From positions 1 through 38,017 of IMG/VR virus record IMGVR_UViG_3300022072_000041: a DNA stretch of 38,017 nt. The stretch is one strand, 5' to 3'. The translations under genes and the position numbers were made by a program. The notes below the pieces were generated by a model. The model saw nothing but the letters and a program-made list of their open reading frames with translations. It was not told where the DNA came from and made no database searches. Within the stretch, counting starts at the first letter, position 1. Each line of letters opens with the position of its first letter. This DNA is from a virus. Of this stretch, positions 1 to 7,396 are shown piece after piece.

Positions 1-126
1 TCGCCTGACATCTGGCGGCTCGTTCCCTGGCTACAAGATGGTGGCTGGCAGGTCGTCACGCAACTGGGCGGATGATGAGAAGGTCATCGCCAACCAGCTA
101 GTCGGCTTCGGCGCCAACCGCGAAGA
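1..126. repeat. Left copy of the 126-bp terminal redundancy
   Basis: Bases 1-126 are identical to 37889-38014; identity stops at 127 (C versus A). The reading frame of the DUF2800 gene continues seamlessly from 37888 into base 1, so the molecule closes as a circle of about 37,888 bp. A repeat of this size is what a k-mer overlap leaves at the ends of a circular contig. A physical direct terminal repeat is possible but less likely, because it would sit inside a coding gene. Confidence 0.95.
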
Positions 127-322
127 CCTGTACACGCAGCGGTTCATTACACCCGCTGCTGCCGAGAAGCTGGTGGGCAAGAAGGCAGCCAAGGATCTGG
201 GTGCGTTGATGCGTAAGTCGGAAGGTCGGCCTACGCTGGTGCCTGAGTCCGACAAGCGCCCAGCGGTGACGGTAAGCGCAGCAGACTTTGATGACATTGA
301 CGGGAGCAAGGCGAATGAATAA
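1..322 (+). CDS. DUF2800 nuclease, C-terminal part (gene continues from the right end)
   Basis: This is the 3' part of the gene that begins at 37053. Base 1 is the third base of a codon and the frame stays open to the TAA at 320-322, adding about 107 residues. Joined across the ends, the protein is 385 aa. The tail continues with residues such as MVAGRSSRNWADDEKV and ends in an acidic DFDDIDGSKANE. DUF2800 proteins end with this kind of lysine-rich region followed by an acidic tail. The stop overlaps the start of the next gene at 315, so the two are translationally coupled. See the entry at 37053 for domain and catalytic residues. Confidence 0.9.
   Translation, partial: RLTSGGSFPGYKMVAGRSSRNWADDEKVIANQLVGFGANREDLYTQRFITPAAAEKLVGKKAAKDLGALMRKSEGRPTLVPESDKRPAVTVSAADFDDIDGSKANE
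302..318 (+). repeat. 17-bp gene-junction repeat, copy 1
   Basis: GGGAGCAAGGCGAATGA occurs exactly here and at 598-614. It holds the AGCAAGG ribosome-binding region and the ATG of the 315-614 gene. The two copies lie in different frames relative to the upstream gene, so the identity is not explained by protein conservation. Confidence 0.85.
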
Positions 323-614
323 ACGAATTAAAGAGCTTGCCGAACAGGCTGGTGCTATCCATATTCATGGGGCACCAAAAGACCGTGCTCTAGTTGGCTA
401 CGAAAATATCGAAAAGTTCGCCAAGTTTATTATTGAAGATGATGAACTGAACTACTCAGCAGACCATGCCAATAAAAAACAAACTGAGATAGAGCGACTA
501 AATGTAAGGCTAAAAATTTTGCAGGATGCTTTCGAGTTAGATGAAAAAGGCAACGGCTTCATGCTTTGGTCACCAGACGTTATGCAAGCACTACAAGGGG
601 AGCAAGGCGAATGA
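315..614 (+). CDS. Small hypothetical protein, 99 aa
   Basis: Function unknown. I chose the ATG at 315, which has an AGCAAGG ribosome-binding site 5-10 bases upstream, rather than the in-frame ATG at 288, which lies inside the DUF2800 gene with no clear ribosome-binding site. The protein starts MNKRIKELAEQ and is mostly helical and charged, with a heptad-like stretch (KKQTEIERLNVRLKILQDAF) near residues 57-76 that could form a short coiled coil. It has no membrane segment or signal peptide. The start overlaps the upstream stop and the end overlaps the next start (ATGA at 611-614), so the three genes are coupled. It is probably an early accessory protein. Confidence 0.75.
   Translation: MNKRIKELAEQAGAIHIHGAPKDRALVGYENIEKFAKFIIEDDELNYSADHANKKQTEIERLNVRLKILQDAFELDEKGNGFMLWSPDVMQALQGEQGE
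598..614 (+). repeat. 17-bp gene-junction repeat, copy 2
   Basis: Second exact copy of GGGAGCAAGGCGAATGA. It provides the ribosome-binding site and the ATG (611-613) of the next gene, and the TGA (612-614) of the preceding one. Confidence 0.85.
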
Positions 615-937
615 CTGAATTATTAAGCATGGAACAAGCAATGGCCGAGATTGCTAGGCTGACGGACAAGGCCGCCAAGCTGGATAAGTTGTGCGCCGAG
701 CTTTGGTGCAAAAACGACAAACTCACCAAAGAATGTGCAGATCTAACTGAAGTAAACGTTATCCACGTTAGGCAGTTGAAACGCAAAGACGGTTATCTTG
801 CGAAGTACCACGAGAACTGGGAGGTCGCTGCCACGTTGCTTAACGCAACAACCGAGCACGCAGACAAAACGCAAAAAGAATGCGTCGACCTGATTTACAA
901 AACCACAAGGGTTGCACCAGGTGTGGAATTAATATAG
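611..937 (+). CDS. Small coiled-coil hypothetical protein, 108 aa
   Basis: Function unknown. The ATG at 611 overlaps the previous stop as ATGA and is preceded by AGCAAGG; the longer reading from 566 would lie inside the neighbour. The protein begins MTELLSMEQAMAEIARLTDK and is helical through most of its length, with Leu/Ile heptads over residues 1-50 consistent with a coiled coil. It has three cysteines near residues 28, 33 and 42 and no membrane segment. Together with the 315-614 gene it forms a pair of small coiled-coil-prone proteins between the nuclease and the ssDNA-binding protein, where phages often carry variable small early genes. Confidence 0.75.
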   Translation: MTELLSMEQAMAEIARLTDKAAKLDKLCAELWCKNDKLTKECADLTEVNVIHVRQLKRKDGYLAKYHENWEVAATLLNATTEHADKTQKECVDLIYKTTRVAPGVELI

Positions 938-993
938 AGTTACACCCGTCGAGTTTATCAACATTAAATTAAACTTAAAACAAGGAATAGAAA

Positions 994-1527
994 ATGAGCA
1001 AAATTAAATTGAACAACGTCCGTCTGTCATTTCCCAGCCTGTTTCAAAAAGCGACATTTGAAGGCAAGGAAACCAAATTCGAGGCCACCCTGCTGCTTGA
1101 CAAGGATGCCCACGCCGAAAGCATTGCTGAAATCCAAGCGGCCATAAAAGTGGCCATCAAGGAAAAGCTGGGTGGTGCAAAAGTGGGTGCCGACAAGCTG
1201 TGCATGAAGGATGGCGACGACAGCGACTATGAAGGTTATGCCGGCACGATGAGTCTCAAAGCGGCCAACGCCAAGCGCCCCCTGGTGATCGACCGAGACA
1301 AAACGCCGTTGGCAGAAAGCGACAACCGGCCCTACTCAGGTTGCTACGTCAACGCTATCATTGAACTTTGGGCGCAGAACAACGCCTATGGAAAACGCAT
1401 CAACGCCAATTTGTTGGCCGTGCAGTTTTACAAAGACGGACAACCCTTTGGCGATGCTGGTGCCAATGCCAGCGTCAATGACTTTGACGCTTTTGACGAC
1501 GAAAGCGACGACGACATTTTCGGCTAG
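994..1527 (+). CDS. DUF2815 family ssDNA-binding protein
   Basis: A 177-aa protein of the DUF2815 family, which occurs in phage replication clusters and is regarded as a single-stranded DNA-binding protein with an OB-like fold, analogous to T7 gp2.5. Visible family features are the N-terminal KIKLNNVRLSFPSLFQK, the central KRPLVIDRDKTPL and the NAIIELWAQNNAYGKRINANLLAVQF segment. The last 20 residues are strongly acidic (DAFDDESDDDIFG), the type of tail that SSBs use to contact the polymerase and partner enzymes. An AAGGA ribosome-binding site precedes the ATG. The 56-base gap upstream (938-993) is AT-rich, with no convincing promoter. The DNA polymerase gene follows after a terminator. Confidence 0.88.
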   Translation: MSKIKLNNVRLSFPSLFQKATFEGKETKFEATLLLDKDAHAESIAEIQAAIKVAIKEKLGGAKVGADKLCMKDGDDSDYEGYAGTMSLKAANAKRPLVIDRDKTPLAESDNRPYSGCYVNAIIELWAQNNAYGKRINANLLAVQFYKDGQPFGDAGANASVNDFDAFDDESDDDIFG

Positions 1528-1537
1528 ACCTCCCTTG

Positions 1538-1564
1538 GCCCGGTGTAACAACCGGGCTTTTTTT
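1538..1564 (+). terminator. Rho-independent terminator after the ssDNA-binding protein gene
   Basis: A perfect 7-bp stem, GCCCGGT (1538-1544) with ACCGGGC (1551-1557), closes a 6-base loop and is followed at once by seven T residues (1558-1564). It lies 11 bases past the stop of the DUF2815 gene and before the polymerase gene. No promoter is evident between them, so it probably acts as an attenuator that lowers polymerase expression relative to SSB. Confidence 0.9.
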
Positions 1565-1596
1565 ATCCGCACCGGGCCACCCCCGAAGGATGCAAA

Positions 1597-3354
1597 ATGA
1601 TCGTTATCGACACCGAAGTCTACAAAGACTATTTTCTGCTTGCCGCCAAGCACCTTGGCAGCGGCAAGATCAAAACATTCGAGATGTACGCCGGGCACCA
1701 GCCCGATCTGCCAGCCATCAAGAAGCTGATGCAAGGCACCACGATCAGCTTTAACGGCCTCAACTTCGACCTGATCCTGATCGCCGCTTTGCTCGATGGC
1801 GCCGACTGCGCAAAGCTGAAATCAATCTGCGACACCATCATCAAAGGCAAGCAGCCCGGCTGGCTGGTTGCCAAGAATCTAAAAATTAGTCTGAACCGAG
1901 GCTGGGACCACATTGACCTGATAGAAGTCGCCCCTGGCCGGGTGAGCCTTAAAGTGTACGGCGCCAGACTAGGCTGCGCCACGTTACAAGACCTGCCCAT
2001 CGACCCTAGCGCCAGCATATCGCCAGCGCAACGCAAGCTGCTGGTTGACTACTGCGCCAACGACTTGGCGCTGACCGAGCTGCTGTACGACCAACTGCGC
2101 CCGCAGATCGCCCTGCGCGAGAAGATGGGCGACCAGTACGGCATGGACCTGCGCAGCAAGTCAGACGCGCAGATTGCCGAGACCATCATCACCAGCGAGC
2201 TGGAACGCCTGACCAAGAACCCTGTTGCCAAACCAGACACCAGCCGCACTGAGTTCCATTATCAAAACCCCGGCATTGTCACGTTTGAAACACCAGCTTT
2301 GCAGGAGTTGCTGCAGCGCATCCTGGCGACTACGTTTACGCTGGGCGGCAACGGGGCGGTGGTCCTGCCCAAGTGGCTACGCGACAGCAAGATCCGCGTT
2401 GGCGACCGTGATTACCAAATGGGCATCGGTGGCCTGCACTCCTGCGAGAAGACGCAGTACCTGACAGCAGACGCCGACCACGTCCTGTGCGATCTGGATG
2501 TCGCCAGCTACTATCCCAACATCATCCTGCAGCAGGCGCTGGCGCCAGAGTCACTTGGCAAGCCGTTCCTCGATGTCTACCAGGGCATCGTCAACCGCCG
2601 CATGGCGGCAAAGCGTGCAGGCGATGAGGTCACCGCGTACACGCTTAAGATCGCAGTCAACGGGAGCTTCGGTAAGCTGGGCAGCGTCTACTCTAAACTG
2701 TACGCCCCAGAGCTGCTGATCCAGACCACCATCACCGGCCAGATGTGCCTGCTGATGCTGATCGAGCGTATGTCTGCCGCCGGGATTGACATCCGCAGCG
2801 CCAACACCGACGGCATCGTGTGCTATTACGACCCATCCTTGGCTGGTAAGATAGACGAGGTGTCGTTTGACTGGATGATGGACACCAGCTACGCACTGGA
2901 GCGTACTGACTATGTGGCACTGGCGTCGCGAGATGTTAACAACTATGTGGCGGTCAAGCCTGACAACAGCACCAAGGGTAAGGGGTTGTTCGCCGATACA
3001 GGCATCGCCAAAAACCCAGACATGAGCATCATCGCCACGGCTGTGGCCAAGCGCATCGCGCACGGCACGGACATCGGAGACACGATCAGGGGCTGCCTGG
3101 ACCCGCTGCAGTTTGTCAGCGTGCGCAAGGTAACCGGCGGCGCCATGTGGCGCAACGAGCCTTTAGGAAAGGCTGTGCGGTTCTACTGGTCGCGGGAAGG
3201 TGACGCCATCCAGTACGCGACCAACGGCAACCTGGTGCCCAAATCATCGGGCGCCAGGCCTTTAATGGTCCTGTCAGACTTTGACCGGGCAGACGTTGAT
3301 GAATGGCGATACATCGCCGAAGCTAACAAACTTTTGAAAGACGTGGGAGCGTAA
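1597..3354 (+). CDS. Family B DNA polymerase with 3'-5' exonuclease domain
   Basis: Replicative DNA polymerase, 585 aa, compact for family B. The exonuclease motifs are in order: Exo I DTE (D5, E7), Exo II FNGLNFD (D58) and Exo III YCAND (Y152, D156). The polymerase motifs follow: motif A DVASYYPNII (D301), matching the family B DxxSLYPS pattern; motif B KIAVNGSFGK (K351, N355, G359); and motif C ANTDG (D405), with NTD replacing the usual DTD. All key metal-binding acidic residues are present, so the enzyme should be proofreading and active. I see no TPR or protein-primed insertion and did not identify a terminal-protein gene. GAAGGA lies about 5 bases before the ATG. The next gene begins 2 bases after the stop. 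Confidence 0.95.
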   Translation: MIVIDTEVYKDYFLLAAKHLGSGKIKTFEMYAGHQPDLPAIKKLMQGTTISFNGLNFDLILIAALLDGADCAKLKSICDTIIKGKQPGWLVAKNLKISLNRGWDHIDLIEVAPGRVSLKVYGARLGCATLQDLPIDPSASISPAQRKLLVDYCANDLALTELLYDQLRPQIALREKMGDQYGMDLRSKSDAQIAETIITSELERLTKNPVAKPDTSRTEFHYQNPGIVTFETPALQELLQRILATTFTLGGNGAVVLPKWLRDSKIRVGDRDYQMGIGGLHSCEKTQYLTADADHVLCDLDVASYYPNIILQQALAPESLGKPFLDVYQGIVNRRMAAKRAGDEVTAYTLKIAVNGSFGKLGSVYSKLYAPELLIQTTITGQMCLLMLIERMSAAGIDIRSANTDGIVCYYDPSLAGKIDEVSFDWMMDTSYALERTDYVALASRDVNNYVAVKPDNSTKGKGLFADTGIAKNPDMSIIATAVAKRIAHGTDIGDTIRGCLDPLQFVSVRKVTGGAMWRNEPLGKAVRFYWSREGDAIQYATNGNLVPKSSGARPLMVLSDFDRADVDEWRYIAEANKLLKDVGA

Positions 3355-3355
3355 G

Positions 3356-3553
3356 ATGAGCAGACAAAAAATCAAAGACCAGCAGTCAGCAGAACTGCAA
3401 AAGAAAGTAGACGCCTTTTTAGCAGCCGGCGGTAAGATCCAAGTGGTTCCACACACACTGTCCGCCATGCACCTGCACTCTGGCGACTGGAATCAGGATT
3501 TGATGTCACGCCTGCAGACGCAAAAGAGGCTGGACCATGTCAACAATTCTTGA
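3356..3553 (+). CDS. Small hypothetical protein, 65 aa
   Basis: Short, basic, soluble protein beginning MSRQKIKDQQSAELQKKVDAF, followed by a glycine turn and IQVVPHTLSAMH. Its ATG comes one base after the polymerase stop and its 3' end overlaps the VRR-NUC start by 17 bases, so it is clearly part of the replication operon. The N-terminal half is helical and charged; no catalytic motif is visible. Small proteins of this type commonly separate polymerase and VRR-NUC genes in phages, but I cannot assign a function. Confidence 0.75.
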   Translation: MSRQKIKDQQSAELQKKVDAFLAAGGKIQVVPHTLSAMHLHSGDWNQDLMSRLQTQKRLDHVNNS

Positions 3554-3809
3554 GAGAACGGTTGAAGCCGCACTGGTCAAGCGCGTCAAGGCGCTTGGCG
3601 GGACGTGCGAAAAGTTTACCAGCCCAGGGCGCAGGTCTGTGCCCGACAGGATCATCACGCTGCCGGGTGGCAGGGTGATCTTCGTTGAATGCAAAGCACC
3701 CGGCAAACGACCAACCGCAAAGCAGTACCTTGACCACGTCCGGCGCCGAGACCTTGGCTGTGACGTAAGAGTAATCGACACAGTGGAGATGGCAAATGAC
3801 TTTGAATAA
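3537..3809 (+). CDS. VRR-NUC domain nuclease
   Basis: A 90-aa stand-alone VRR-NUC protein, a PD-(D/E)XK-type nuclease fold. The visible active-site series is E10 in the first helix, VPD at 35-37 (D37), ECK at 51-53 (E51, K53) and Q63 in the following helix. This is the phage virus-type replication-repair nuclease, proposed to cut branched or structured DNA during replication and recombination. It overlaps the preceding gene by 17 bases and the following 43-aa gene by 14 bases. Its length is usual for single-domain phage members. It lies between polymerase and phosphoesterase, consistent with a role in DNA processing. Confidence 0.9.
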   Translation: MSTILERTVEAALVKRVKALGGTCEKFTSPGRRSVPDRIITLPGGRVIFVECKAPGKRPTAKQYLDHVRRRDLGCDVRVIDTVEMANDFE

Positions 3810-3927
3810 CTTGCGACAAAAGTGGTACTTGCTGCCAGAACGACTAAAAACCGTTTCTGTCAGCTTTAGCGTTGGCTTGGCTTGGGCGATTGCGGTGGCG
3901 ATTTGCATCGACTGGATCGTAAGCTGA
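3796..3927 (+). CDS. Small membrane protein, 43 aa
   Basis: The ATG at 3796 lies within the end of the VRR-NUC gene and the frame is open to the TGA at 3925-3927. The product starts MTLNNLRQKWYLLPERLKTV and continues with one hydrophobic segment (SVGLAWAIAVAICIDWIVS, residues about 25-43), so it is a probable single-span membrane protein with a basic cytoplasmic N-terminus. GATGG upstream could serve as a weak ribosome-binding site, helped by translational coupling. No family is recognised. A gene this small could be fortuitous, but it fills an otherwise empty stretch in a tightly packed operon. Confidence 0.6.
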   Translation: MTLNNLRQKWYLLPERLKTVSVSFSVGLAWAIAVAICIDWIVS

Positions 3928-3966
3928 GACTGCTGCGCACATGCGTACAAAAAAGGATTACGGATC

Positions 3967-5142
3967 ATGATTGACCCAAAACTGCTTGACTACTGCGCTA
4001 CAGATCGCCAGCGCGAAATCATCCAGGCTGTGCTTGAACACGGCAGCGCAAATAAAGCGGCAAAGGCTATGGGCGCCAACCGCCGGTGGATTGATGAGAC
4101 CGTGCTGCGAGTAAAAGGCCATGCTGCCAGGCAAGGCTGGGGGCCGGAGTATGACCTGACGCACCAGATTGCGCCAGGTCAGATTCTGCGCGGTGCCAGT
4201 ACGTTGTACGGCGCTGACGGACAAGTCAAAGTGCAGTGGGTCAAAACCCAGGCCGACAAAGAAGCGATGCTGGAAATGCTCCGCGATGCTGTGTCGGCCA
4301 TCACCGACGACATCAAGCCAGTGGTGCCAGTCGCAGCGCCGACAATCAATAACTCCGACCTGATGGTAGTTGTCCCGCAGGGCGACCCGCACATTGGGAT
4401 GTACGCCTGGGCAGAGGAAAGCGGTCATGACTTTGACGTTGACATTGCCAGAGCCGATCTATGCGGCGCCATGCAGTACCTGAGCGACAACAGCCCGCCT
4501 GCTGAGACCTGCATGATCCTTAACTTAGGTGACTTTTTCCACGCTGACAATGCGCTGTCCCGCACCAAGTCAGGCAACGTACTGGACACTGACACACGAT
4601 GGAGCCGAGTAATGCAGCTTGGTATCCTGACGATGGTTGATTGCATCGACATCGCCCGCAAAAAGCATAGCAAAGTGATCGTTCACAACCTGATTGGCAA
4701 CCACGATGAGCATTCGTCTCAAATGCTGGCGCTGTGCTTGCAGGCTTGGTTCCGCGACGAACCGAGAGTTGAGATCAGGCCAACGATTGCCAAGCACACC
4801 TACGAGCGATTTGGCAGCAACTTGATCGGCATGACGCACGGCGACACCATTAAGCGCGGAGGGGTTGGTCTTGACAGTCTGATGGCAGCAGACCGCGCCA
4901 AGGACTGGGGCGAGACTACTCAGCGATACTGGTACACCGGGCATATACATACGACCAACAAAGCAGAACTTTCAGGCGGCGTTATCTGGGAGAGCTTTCG
5001 CAACCTGGCACCCAATGACGCCTGGCACCAGGGTCAAGGCTACCGCTCCGGACGCAGCATGACGGCGATTGTGCTGCACAAGGACTTCGGCGAGGTTGCC
5101 AGGGCGACGTGTGATATATCCATAGTAAGGAGCAAAGAATGA
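3967..5142 (+). CDS. Calcineurin-like metallophosphoesterase with N-terminal HTH
   Basis: A 391-aa protein. Residues about 10-60 read as a helix-turn-helix (RQREIIQAVLEHGSANKAAKAMGANRRWI), typical of phage DNA-binding heads. Residues about 130-380 carry the full dinuclear metallophosphoesterase series: GDPH (D140, H142), LGDFFH (D189), GNHDEH (N245, H246, D247), THGD (H291) and GHIH (H326, H328). Members include phosphatases, cyclic nucleotide hydrolases and Mre11/SbcD-type nucleases. Given the HTH and its place between VRR-NUC and helicase, a DNA-end or nucleotide-processing role is most likely, by inference. Its end overlaps the DUF3310 start by four bases. Confidence 0.88.
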   Translation: MIDPKLLDYCATDRQREIIQAVLEHGSANKAAKAMGANRRWIDETVLRVKGHAARQGWGPEYDLTHQIAPGQILRGASTLYGADGQVKVQWVKTQADKEAMLEMLRDAVSAITDDIKPVVPVAAPTINNSDLMVVVPQGDPHIGMYAWAEESGHDFDVDIARADLCGAMQYLSDNSPPAETCMILNLGDFFHADNALSRTKSGNVLDTDTRWSRVMQLGILTMVDCIDIARKKHSKVIVHNLIGNHDEHSSQMLALCLQAWFRDEPRVEIRPTIAKHTYERFGSNLIGMTHGDTIKRGGVGLDSLMAADRAKDWGETTQRYWYTGHIHTTNKAELSGGVIWESFRNLAPNDAWHQGQGYRSGRSMTAIVLHKDFGEVARATCDISIVRSKE

Positions 5143-5366
5143 GCGCATTAGACAAACAAATTGGCGGCAGCCATTACAAAGACATGGCCATCCAGCCCAT
5201 CGAGTACATCCACAAAAACGCTTTGGGTTTTTGCGAAGGCAATATTGTCAAATACATCACGAGGTGGAAGACCAAAAACGGCATCGAGGATTTGCGGAAA
5301 GTAATACATTACGCCGAGCTGCTGATACAGATGGAGCAAGACAATGCCGACGCTGACCCGCGCTAA
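5139..5366 (+). CDS. DUF3310 family protein
   Basis: A 75-aa protein of the DUF3310 family, common in phages near replication and nucleotide-metabolism genes. The diagnostic pieces are all present: GGSHYKDMAIQPIEYI at the N-terminus, GFCEGNIVKYITRWK in the middle and GIEDLRKVIHYAELLI at the C-terminus. The biochemical function is unknown; the domain is also found attached to nucleotide kinases. The ATG at 5139 overlaps the phosphoesterase stop as ATGA, and AAGGAGC lies a few bases upstream. It is the last gene of this run before the inserted HNH endonuclease. Confidence 0.9.
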   Translation: MSALDKQIGGSHYKDMAIQPIEYIHKNALGFCEGNIVKYITRWKTKNGIEDLRKVIHYAELLIQMEQDNADADPR

Positions 5367-5374
5367 TCAATGTT

Positions 5375-5403
5375 TTGCCTTTATGTAACACCTATTGTAT
5401 ATT
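5375..5403 (+). promoter_or_regulatory. Putative sigma-70 promoter for the HNH endonuclease gene
   Basis: TTGCCT (5375-5380), a 17-bp spacer and TATATT (5398-5403) form a good sigma-70-like promoter 30 bases before the HNH gene. It lies in a short AT-rich gap inside an otherwise tightly overlapping operon, which suggests that the inserted gene brought its own promoter. Confidence 0.5.
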
Positions 5404-5432
5404 ACCCATTGGATGTTATTTAGAAGAAAAAC

Positions 5433-5960
5433 ATGGATCAAGAACTTGTAAAATCGCTATTTGATTACCGATTGGATAATGGTGCGCTTGCTTGGCGCAG
5501 TCGACCGGTTGACCATTTCAAAACGTGGCACGCGTACCTTGGATGGAATAAAAAATATCCAGGGCAAGAAGCACTAACTTTGGACGGTAAAGGTTATCGT
5601 GTGGTCACTGTTTTTGGAAAGCGCTACCTTGTTCACAGATTAATCTGGCTCTATGTGTATGGGGATCAACCAAAAATACTAGACCATATCAATGGTATAA
5701 AAACGGATAACCGTATAAATAATTTGCGGGAAGTAACGACCCAAACAAATAACATGAACCGCAAAATTGCTAAAAATAATACCAGCGGGGTTGTTGGTGT
5801 ATATTTTAATAAAAAAAGCAATATATGGTGTGCCCAAATGAAATTTGACGGTGTTACATACCACTTGGGGTCAAGCAATAATTTTGATGAAGCAGTGAAA
5901 ATGCGGAAAGCCGAGCAGGATCGACTAGGGTTTTCAAAAAGACATGGTGAAAAATGTTAA
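5433..5960 (+). CDS. HNH homing endonuclease with AP2-like DNA-binding domain
   Basis: A 175-aa free-standing homing endonuclease. Residues about 70-110 contain the HNH_3 core (VHRLIWLYVYG, ILDHINGIKTDNRINNLRE), with the catalytic His pair and Asn visible. Residues about 117-165 form an AP2/ERF-like DNA-binding module (SGVVGVYFNKKSNIWCAQ, then GSSNNFDEAVKMRKAEQDR). The gene is much more AT-rich than its neighbours and has its own promoter-like element, so it is most likely a recent mobile insertion between DUF3310 and the helicase. Its last 7 bases overlap the helicase start. The helicase is not interrupted, so this is an intergenic insertion, not an intron or intein. Confidence 0.93.
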   Translation: MDQELVKSLFDYRLDNGALAWRSRPVDHFKTWHAYLGWNKKYPGQEALTLDGKGYRVVTVFGKRYLVHRLIWLYVYGDQPKILDHINGIKTDNRINNLREVTTQTNNMNRKIAKNNTSGVVGVYFNKKSNIWCAQMKFDGVTYHLGSSNNFDEAVKMRKAEQDRLGFSKRHGEKC

Positions 5961-7297
5961 ACAGGGGCAATTTACATCCGTATCAAAAAAGAGCCGTGCA
6001 ATACATAAAAGACAAGCGCCGCTGCGGATTATTCCTTGATCTAGGTATGGGCAAGACATCCAGCACGCTCACTGCTGTCAGCGACCTGCTGGATGGGTTC
6101 CTGGCGCACAAGGTGCTGGTTGTTGCCCCGCTGCGCGTTGCGTTAAGCGTGTGGCAGGATGAGATCCGCACCTGGGACCACCTGCGGCACTTGAGCATTA
6201 CCAGCGTGCTAGGCACTGAGCGTCAGCGGCTGGCGGCGTTGCAGCGGGTGACAGACATCTACACCATCAACCGCGAGAACCTGCCCTGGCTGGTGACGCA
6301 TTACGGCAAGAAGTGGCCTTTCGATGTCATCGTCATCGATGAGTCCAGCAGCTTTAAAAGCGCCAGCAGCCAACGCTTTAAGGCGCTGAAGAAGGTGGCG
6401 CCAGAGTGTCAGTACATGGTCCTGCTGACCGGCACCCCGGCGCCCAACAGTTTGCTGGACATCTGGTCGCAGATGTACCTGATCGACTTTGGCGCCACGC
6501 TGGGTCGAACCATGTCGGGATACAAGCAACGATTTTTTGAGCAGCAAGGTTATGGCGGGTACACGATGACGATACGCCCAGGCGCTGCTGAGACCATCCA
6601 CAAGCTGATCGAGCCGCTGGCCATGTCGATGGCCGCTGCCGACTACCTGGACCTGCCTGACAGGCTGGACATCACGCACCGCGTTACGCTACCAGAAAAG
6701 TCGCAGCAAGCGTACCTGGCTTTCGAGCGCGATCTGCTGATCGAGTTTGCCAGCGGCGAGGACATCGAGGCAGCGAGCGCCGCAGTGCTGGCCGGCAAGC
6801 TGCTGCAGTGGTGCAACGGGTCCATCTACACCGATGAGCATGGCAGCTATATGGAGCTGCACAAGGCAAAGCTGGACGCACTGAGCGAGATCCGTGAGGA
6901 CAATGCCGGCGAGACCATGCTGGTGGCCTACGCCTACAAGGCCGACCTTGAGCGACTCAAGGCGCGGTTTCCTGATGCTGTTGTGCTGGACAAAGACCCC
7001 GAGACCATAGCCCGCTGGAACCGTGGCGAGATATCCATGCTGCTGGCGCACCCTGCCAGCGCCGGGCATGGCCTCAACTTGCAGCACGGCGGGTCGCTGA
7101 TCGTTTGGTTCGGCCTGTGCTGGTCGTTGGAGTATTACCAGCAGTTCAACGCCAGGCTACACCGGCAGGGCCAACAGTGCGCTGTGAGGATACTGCACTT
7201 AGTGGCTGACGGCTGCCTAGATGAGCGAGTGCTGCAGGTGCTGGCCAACAAGGACGCAACGCAACAGCAACTGCTGCTGGCGCTGAAAGCAAAATAA
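5954..7297 (+). CDS. SNF2-type superfamily 2 DNA helicase/ATPase
   Basis: A 447-aa helicase of the phage SNF2-like type. The N-terminal RecA lobe has a Q-like LHPYQKRAV, Walker A LGMGKTSS (K34, T35) and the DEAH-equivalent VIDESSSFK (D129, E130), then motif III LTGTPAPNS. The C-terminal lobe has motif V AGHGLNLQHG and motif VI QFNARLHRQGQ (R401, R404). Such enzymes remodel or unwind DNA during phage replication and recombination. The ATG at 5954 lies inside the end of the HNH gene, with GGTGA upstream. The gene ends the main replication run; a regulated promoter follows. Confidence 0.92.
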   Translation: MLNRGNLHPYQKRAVQYIKDKRRCGLFLDLGMGKTSSTLTAVSDLLDGFLAHKVLVVAPLRVALSVWQDEIRTWDHLRHLSITSVLGTERQRLAALQRVTDIYTINRENLPWLVTHYGKKWPFDVIVIDESSSFKSASSQRFKALKKVAPECQYMVLLTGTPAPNSLLDIWSQMYLIDFGATLGRTMSGYKQRFFEQQGYGGYTMTIRPGAAETIHKLIEPLAMSMAAADYLDLPDRLDITHRVTLPEKSQQAYLAFERDLLIEFASGEDIEAASAAVLAGKLLQWCNGSIYTDEHGSYMELHKAKLDALSEIREDNAGETMLVAYAYKADLERLKARFPDAVVLDKDPETIARWNRGEISMLLAHPASAGHGLNLQHGGSLIVWFGLCWSLEYYQQFNARLHRQGQQCAVRILHLVADGCLDERVLQVLANKDATQQQLLLALKAK

Positions 7298-7323
7298 CTA
7301 CCGTTCGTCGGGTGATTAAATAA

Positions 7324-7335
7324 TTACCGGAAAGG
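7324..7335 (+). promoter_or_regulatory. TTACCGGAAAGG element, copy 1 (candidate operator)
   Basis: First of three identical 12-mers. The first ten bases (TTACCGGAAA) are a near-palindrome with four of five pairs matching. Copy 2 begins 21 bp downstream, two helical turns away, so two protein units could bind the same face of the DNA. Confidence 0.6.
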
Positions 7336-7337
7336 TA

Positions 7338-7365
7338 TTGCACCTTACCGGAAAGGCTGTATACT
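7338..7365 (+). promoter_or_regulatory. Putative promoter with embedded TTACCGGAAAGG element
   Basis: TTGCAC (7338-7343), a 16-bp spacer and TATACT (7360-7365), with TG directly before the -10, form a strong extended -10 promoter upstream of the gene at 7397. Copy 2 of the 12-mer (7345-7356) fills the spacer, so a bound regulator would block or reposition RNA polymerase. Confidence 0.7.
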
Positions 7366-7396
7366 GATCCCGTACACAACGCAAACGGAGAGAAAA

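Noticed and set aside
5433-7297. Intron or intein involving the HNH gene
   Set aside because: The helicase has all motifs from its own start codon and the DUF3310 gene is complete, so no gene is split.
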